Below, one piece after another: positions 59,247 to 64,000 of a DNA stretch of 64,000 nucleotides. The notes below the pieces were generated by a model. It saw only the letters and a program-made list of their open reading frames with translations, was not told the origin of the DNA and ran no database searches. The position numbers were made by a program, and so were the translations under genes. Position 1 is the first letter of the stretch; each line of letters starts with the position of its first letter. The DNA is taken from positions 26,596,784 to 26,660,783 of the forward strand of contig OX365953.1 of the NCBI GenBank assembly GCA_947247005.1, in the 5' to 3' direction. This DNA is from Spisula solida (taxonomy: Eukaryota; Mollusca; Bivalvia; Venerida; Mactridae).

Positions 59247-59924
59247 ATGGCATCATATACACTGAGATCGAGTGTTCAATACGAACTTGTTGTCGCAACA
59301 TCTATCATAGAGAAAACACGTTATTTTGCTGAAGCTGCACAGCAACTTTCTTATTCGGTATTATTGGATTTGATTCCCACCATCAAACACAATCTATCCA
59401 TTCTTAACTCAATCACTATACCTGAACAAAAATATGATTACATTTACATGAAATTTCTGTTCTCGCTTAAAATGTGTATACTGTCTCACAAAAAACTGAT
59501 AAATGTGATAGAAAAAAGTCATGACAATAAATCGTTGTATGACAACATTTGTTTAATAAATAGTGACAATACCTTATCTAACTTATGCAATATATTAGAA
59601 AAAATTTGGCACAGATATTGGAAGCGATTTCATAAAGATGATGGTAAGCTAGCATTCCTTCGATCGGTCGAAAATGAACTCGTTGATATATACAGTAGTA
59701 TATGTATAAAGGGTAACGAAAATATACCCCAACATTACAGATGTTTAAACTGTATTCAAAACAGCGGATATGTTTCGACTGGTAGAACAGACGTGTGTGA
59801 CAATGAACAAACTAGTGAAGTAAAACTACGAGTGTTAGTTTCGATTATTGTCATCATTTTATTGATATCAACGAAACAAGTAAATATGTCAATGTTAATC
59901 GTATACTATTTGAAAAGAGAATGA
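59247..59924 (+). CDS. Helical protein with C-terminal membrane anchor
   Basis: ATG at 59247 (the TTG at 59232 is ignored), 225 codons. Almost all alpha-helical, with a hydrophobic stretch V-L-V-S-I-I-V-I-I-L-L-I-S near residues 195-208 followed by a short tail, as in tail-anchored proteins. No BH motifs are evident, so a third Bcl-2 call is not justified. From 59925 to 60102 I see nothing. Confidence 0.5.
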   Translation: MASYTLRSSVQYELVVATSIIEKTRYFAEAAQQLSYSVLLDLIPTIKHNLSILNSITIPEQKYDYIYMKFLFSLKMCILSHKKLINVIEKSHDNKSLYDNICLINSDNTLSNLCNILEKIWHRYWKRFHKDDGKLAFLRSVENELVDIYSSICIKGNENIPQHYRCLNCIQNSGYVSTGRTDVCDNEQTSEVKLRVLVSIIVIILLISTKQVNMSMLIVYYLKRE

Positions 59925-60102
59925 ACGAAAACGGTACGACTCAACAATGAGAAAAATATGTATTTACATGATTTCTTCAGTACGTACAGTGAACAAAGTA
60001 TGGAAACAACGAAAACCCAAATACAAGTCATGTTTAGTATCTTGCTAGTATTGTACCTAGCCTATATTTCAATAGAGATTATGTGTTGGTTTGAAGTTTG
60101 AA

Positions 60103-60996
60103 TCACATAGTGTCATAGCAGTATGTCAGATATTTGTTGATGTCAATAACTTTCGTATACTGAGCCATGCTGGTCAAATCAAGTTCATCATTTTTGAGAA
60201 ACAACCGAAGTGTAGATGATGTGAGTCTAGCAAACACGTCGTCAATTGTCATGGTTCGACTTATGTTGTTATTCACAAATACAGAGTAGCAATAACTGAT
60301 ATTTGTTTTATAAGTTTCTAGAAAATTTGCAAATAAACTTTTTAGTATTTTCCAATGACACGTTTGTGATTTTATACAACATCCTACTAGATTCTGAAAT
60401 ATCACTTTGAGTTGCTGTAGGTCGTTTATGTTACATTTGGGAAAATATTCAGTTACTTGTGTCTCAAAGTACTGTTTTCGACGTTCGGTGTCCGTTGTGT
60501 CACATCCAAGAATATACGAAAATATCAAACCTATCGGATAGGTTGTAAATTCACAGACATGTAGCAAACATTCAGCTCTTGACATGTTATCTGGAAGTTT
60601 GATGAATGCGTCGTAGTTGTTGACTAGAGTTGACACAAATATAGAACTTACTTCAAGCTCCTTCCAAATACAATTGATATGCTTTTCAAGACGGGTCGCA
60701 ATTTCTTCGTGAAAGGTTTCGAGAAATTGTTGAACAAACTTCACATAATCAACAGATAAGTAGTGGTACGATAGAAAATTAACCACATCTTCTGTTGGCA
60801 CAATATTTCCATTGCTCAAAACGTACGATTTCGCTTTACATGCCAATAGTCTGATGAATGCTGACAAATACATATTCGGGTATTTTCCAAGCGAACGTTC
60901 CTTAAAGTGAAAATCAACTAGTTTGCAAACAATTTCATTGTCACGTTTTCCAGCTGGTATGATTAGGTTGTAATTCTGAGGTAGCAGGTCGTTCAT
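60103..60996 (-). CDS. Helical protein, possibly the C-terminal part of the helicase gene
   Basis: ATG at 60996, 297 codons. It lies in the same frame as the helicase coding region that ends at TAG 61006-61008, three codons before this ATG. Mostly helical with scattered cysteines; no motif. UL9-like origin-binding proteins have a C-terminal DNA-binding region of comparable size, so the TAG may be a nonsense change in one larger gene. The ATG so close to the stop allows a separate gene as well. Confidence 0.5.
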   Translation of the reverse strand: MNDLLPQNYNLIIPAGKRDNEIVCKLVDFHFKERSLGKYPNMYLSAFIRLLACKAKSYVLSNGNIVPTEDVVNFLSYHYLSVDYVKFVQQFLETFHEEIATRLEKHINCIWKELEVSSIFVSTLVNNYDAFIKLPDNMSRAECLLHVCEFTTYPIGLIFSYILGCDTTDTERRKQYFETQVTEYFPKCNINDLQQLKVIFQNLVGCCIKSQTCHWKILKSLFANFLETYKTNISYCYSVFVNNNISRTMTIDDVFARLTSSTLRLFLKNDELDLTSMAQYTKVIDINKYLTYCYDTM

Positions 60997-61005
60997 GGTT
61001 ATTGC

Positions 61006-62318
61006 CTAACGCAAAGGTTTACGTTTCGTTGGTTCTATCACCACCACTTTGTATACATTACTGTTGACTTTTCTAATCCTACCTATAGCCTGAACAAATG
61101 CGCCTGGAGAAGCAACCATTGTAGAAATTTCCATGAAAACATAGTGAGTTTCGAAATACGCTGTTTTAGACGACACGTCAATACCGACTTGAAAAGCCGT
61201 AGTGTAAATGCACAATTGATATTTTGAAATAAACTTGTCCGGTTGATTAGCAAACTTTCTTTTCGTCTCTTCATTGCTGTTGCCAGTTATCGCAAGAATC
61301 TTGAAACCACATTTCTTGAAGAGATATTGTAACAACAGTGCCATTCTCTTTTTTGAAGTTGTCGCACACAACTTGTGTCCTTTGCGTAAGGAATCATACA
61401 TATCCACCAAAATATCATCTCCGTCCGTCGAACTAAAAAACGAATTGATGTAGATCTTTGTGAACAACTTTTCGACAATATCTTTTCTAGTATCTTGCAA
61501 TACGTTTCTGATCCTCTGAGTACACATAAGTGGTTTGTATTTCTTGTATGCGTCCTGCGAGCATAACTCGTGTCTCAGTTGCTTAATAACAAATGCATTG
61601 TACGGACATTTTTTGTAAAATATGAGTTTATAACGCTGATTGACGTACGTATTAATCAGACAAATGTGCGATTTTTGTATTCCCCATTCTGAATCAATTT
61701 CATTCAGTACATTTACTAAGTCTAGAGACATGTACGCATCAAAGCATATCCATCGCGGTACTGCTCTCAGAATCTTTACAAAGGCCTTTATAATTTGTCT
61801 ATTTTGCTTGGTACTGAATAGCGATGAGAATAACTCCTCAACGATACTGTGAACTTCGTCCATGATCAGAAGGTTGTAACCTCGCACACTGTACGAATCA
61901 GTTAGTATGTCTTCAAAATGTCTCAGTGACTGTAGTTGAACAACTAGTCTAGGATGTGTTGTAAAAGAAAAAGGTATCTTCGCCTTTCTGTAGTCCACCG
62001 CACCAGGAAGCTGTGAACTGATGTAGGAAGCATATGTGCGTTTTGGAGAAATTACCAAATATCTCAACTCCTTTCTTGTAACATGAGCACTACGTTCAAA
62101 GTTTCTAACGATAGTCTGTAGCTGAAATGTCTTTCCTGATCCCATCGGCGAACGGACGTACAAGTTGAAAAACTGTTTTTCTTTAAGATAGCGATTGTAT
62201 ATGTTGGGTAACCTCTCTTATGCTCTATCACACGGCAAATCGCCCTGAGTTTGTCACGCAACCTACTCGTATCGGTGCCGTACAAAGACACGTCCAGATC
62301 ATCCAACAGTCTCTCCAT
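61006..62318 (-). pseudogene. SF2 helicase, UL9-like origin-binding protein, frameshifted near N-terminus
   Basis: The probable start is ATG 62318, in a frame open from 62363 to 62064. Around 62205-62220 the coding switches to the helicase frame, which is open from 62217 to 61006. Motifs in order: S-P-M-G-S-G-K-T (Walker A), L-L-I-M-D-E-V-H-S (motif II, DEVH), T-T-S-K-K-R-M (motif IV region), then T-A-F-Q-V-G-I-D-V-S (motif V) and V-Q-A-I-G-R-I-R-K (motif VI). These define an SF2 helicase of the UL9 type, which opens herpesvirus origins. The indel lies upstream of Walker A, so an intact protein cannot be made as read. Confidence 0.7.
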
Positions 62319-62431
62319 GAGTACAAGTGTATTATCCCAACAACAAACTTTGCTGTCATACACGGAATCATTTCATTATTTTACAAAAGTATTTCCAAGA
62401 TTATTCCTAGGTAAAGATCATTTTATCAAAA

Positions 62432-63313
62432 ATGGACAAAGTAGATTTGTTGGAACATCTGGTGGAACATACGAACGAGCTACTTTGCACTAAAGAAACA
62501 TTGTGTACTGTCCAGCAGTCTGACTTATGTCTCATAAGTAATGTAGAAAATGGCCGTACTGAAGAAGAGTTAATTGAACCGTTCAATAACTTGTTTCAGG
62601 TTTCATCCAAGAAACCCCAAAATGATGTTGAGTATGTGTCTCAACAAAAATCTAGTCTGAACTTCAAACTAAGCGACACTTGTAGTGCTGTGAATGTATT
62701 TGATTTGGACTGTTTTCTTAGAGCTCTTGTTCCTAACCAAACCTCACTCATCGAAATATTGACAGCGAGATGCAACATAGATCCAGACTTTACACACATG
62801 ATTGAGAAATTACATCTATTACGGACACCTTGTTCACGAAATGTCTGTCAAAGTAGAATATTTGCTGGAGCAAAATTTACCCGAGACGGAACAAACAACA
62901 TACAATTTCCTATTGCTCACATTCCACTCGTATACGAAATCAATGCGATACTTAGCCGAAATAATCCAAAACTGCTAAAACGCTACCTTCATCATGTGGA
63001 TAAATATTTGTCGCAACCGATTGAAAACGATAGCTGTATACTGTGTCTAACATTTGATCTATACTGTACAAATATGTCTGAGTTTAACAATGTTCGACTT
63101 TTCTTTCTGTTGGATGTAGCACCGATTAGTGAAAAAAAGCAAAACGTGAGTCAAATGTATGAGACAGACGTCGAAACAACAAATGTTGAGGGACAATATG
63201 ATTTATTTCAAAACATCTTGGAGAACATCACAATAATAAGACTAGAATCGAATACAGAATACATTTTGCGCTACTGGGATGAGGGTAAAAGGGAAGCTTT
63301 TCTGTTCATGTAG
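62432..63313 (+). CDS. Unrecognised 293-residue protein
   Basis: ATG at 62432, intact. Acidic N-terminal third, then helical and beta segments. No motif recognised. The start is about 115 bases from the helicase start on the other strand, giving a divergent promoter. Its 3' end overlaps the opposite-strand glycoprotein gene by 43 bases. Confidence 0.5.
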   Translation: MDKVDLLEHLVEHTNELLCTKETLCTVQQSDLCLISNVENGRTEEELIEPFNNLFQVSSKKPQNDVEYVSQQKSSLNFKLSDTCSAVNVFDLDCFLRALVPNQTSLIEILTARCNIDPDFTHMIEKLHLLRTPCSRNVCQSRIFAGAKFTRDGTNNIQFPIAHIPLVYEINAILSRNNPKLLKRYLHHVDKYLSQPIENDSCILCLTFDLYCTNMSEFNNVRLFFLLDVAPISEKKQNVSQMYETDVETTNVEGQYDLFQNILENITIIRLESNTEYILRYWDEGKREAFLFM

Positions 63314-63777
63314 CAATGACACAAACATTTCAACATCAAATAACTAACAGGAATTGCGCAAAACAAAACAACTGCCCAGAATACTTCATTGTAGCCATTG
63401 TAGAAAAATGTTAACTTCGACCAGATTATTTCAAAAGTGTTCAGCGTACATTGACATTTTGTCACATATACTGTTTTGTAACACGCTGAATGAAGACATC
63501 CTGGTGTGAATTTTTGTAACCAGTAACTGTCCTTTGTTGCAATCCAAATTGTTTTACTTGTAGTTTCTCCATTAAACAACTTTGATACGATCATATTTTC
63601 AGTTTTGATATTGTCAACCAAAAGTTGATGTCCATGCATACGATTGACAGGAGCAAAAAAATAACAATGATCGTTAGTTTCATAACCATAAAATAGTTTA
63701 CAAAATGTTCCACAGTCGCATTCTTTTCCTATCACACAATGAGCAATTACGAAAACGAAAAATAAAATATATTTCAT
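63271..63777 (-). CDS. Type I membrane glycoprotein, small
   Basis: ATG at 63777, 168 codons, intact. Residues 1-17 are a signal peptide (M-K-Y-I-L-F-F-V-F-V). The ectodomain opens with C-D-C-G-T-F-C and later C-Y-F-F, the C-x-C-x2-C...C-[YI]-F pattern shared with the secreted glycoproteins at 18526 and 20878. A transmembrane helix lies near residues 130-152, followed by a short cytosolic tail with cysteines (C-L-C-H-C) that could be palmitoylated. Probably an envelope protein. Confidence 0.65.
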   Translation of the reverse strand: MKYILFFVFVIAHCVIGKECDCGTFCKLFYGYETNDHCYFFAPVNRMHGHQLLVDNIKTENMIVSKLFNGETTSKTIWIATKDSYWLQKFTPGCLHSACYKTVYVTKCQCTLNTFEIIWSKLTFFYNGYNEVFWAVVLFCAIPVSYLMLKCLCHCYMNRKASLLPSSQ

Positions 63778-63864
63778 ACTTTATCAGTGTGTTTTTACTT
63801 CACAAGTTTTATGCTACGAATGTTTTAAATACAAAAAAAACATTCAGTCAAACAATACTACACT

Positions 63865-64000
63865 ATGGATCCTTCTACTCAGTCGAGAAAACTATTGAGT
63901 ATGAATCTTAAAACACGAATTGATGAAGCGAAATGTAAAGCTTTGATTGAAAACGGCTCCTTGAGAAAGATGTTCAACCACGATATACAACTAACCTATT
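63865..64000 (+). CDS. N-terminal part of an unrecognised gene, runs off right edge
   Basis: ATG at 63865 and open to the end of the window (45 codons). Basic and helical: K-T-R-I-D-E-A-K-C-K-A-L. Too short to assign. Confidence 0.4.
   Translation, partial: MDPSTQSRKLLSMNLKTRIDEAKCKALIENGSLRKMFNHDIQLTY

Noticed and set aside
59247..59924. Possible third Bcl-2-like protein (helical, tail-anchored)
   Set aside because: No BH1 or BH2 signature could be found.

Overview
The window is about 59 kb of AT-rich DNA that reads as a herpesvirus of the malacoherpesvirus kind (the oyster and abalone herpesvirus lineage), interrupted by one complete 5.0-kb LINE retrotransposon. The herpesvirus assignment rests on genes that occur together: a two-part DNA-packaging terminase (33.3-35.4 kb), an assemblin-type capsid protease with scaffold tail (23.9-25.4 kb), a UL52-like primase (48.4-50.8 kb), a UL9-like SF2 helicase (61.0-62.3 kb), an alkaline-exonuclease-like gene (25.3-26.5 kb) and a deoxynucleoside kinase (44.2 kb). 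Genes lie on both strands, are mostly single-exon, closely packed, and often have a TATA box 35-60 nt before the ATG. No DNA polymerase or major capsid gene is in the window.

The copy is decayed. I count about seven in-frame stops and about fifteen frameshifts inside otherwise continuous coding regions, all to the right of 17 kb, and a LINE with an intact 1199-codon ORF and an 11-bp target-site duplication sits inside one viral gene. The best reading is an endogenous (integrated) malacoherpesvirus-like element in a marine invertebrate, probably a mollusc. A noisy assembly of a live virus is the alternative; it explains homopolymer indels but not the nonsense changes or the LINE so easily.

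Layout. 0-17 kb is an accessory arm on mixed strands: CRESS-DNA-virus Rep genes (one canonical, one fragment, two diverged paralogues), a tandem pair of coiled-coil genes, a Fic AMP-transferase, RING and cysteine-rich zinc proteins (one spliced), a Bcl-2 homologue, a predicted myristoylated protein with late-domain motifs, a three-member 'HxCLM' family, and two long gene-poor stretches (5.1-6.2 and 9.8-12.1 kb) with dispersed non-coding repeats. 17-23 kb holds a broken BTB-like/RS protein, a GIY-YIG nuclease, two secreted cysteine-rich glycoproteins and a broken kinase. 23-38 kb holds the packaging, maturation and exonuclease genes, a second Bcl-2-like gene, a TBK1/IKK-epsilon-like kinase, a multi-pass membrane protein and a gene with an OTU-like domain. 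38.2-43.2 kb is the LINE. 43-64 kb has nucleotide metabolism, a tandem OTU-like gene, the primase, several unrecognised genes, a repeat-bearing BTB-like gene, a RING gene, the helicase and a membrane glycoprotein; a further gene runs off the right edge.

Together the core genes replicate, mature and package a herpesvirus genome, while the accessory genes look aimed at host defence: apoptosis (two Bcl-2-like), ubiquitin (RING and OTU-like), innate signalling (TBK1-like kinase) and AMPylation (Fic).
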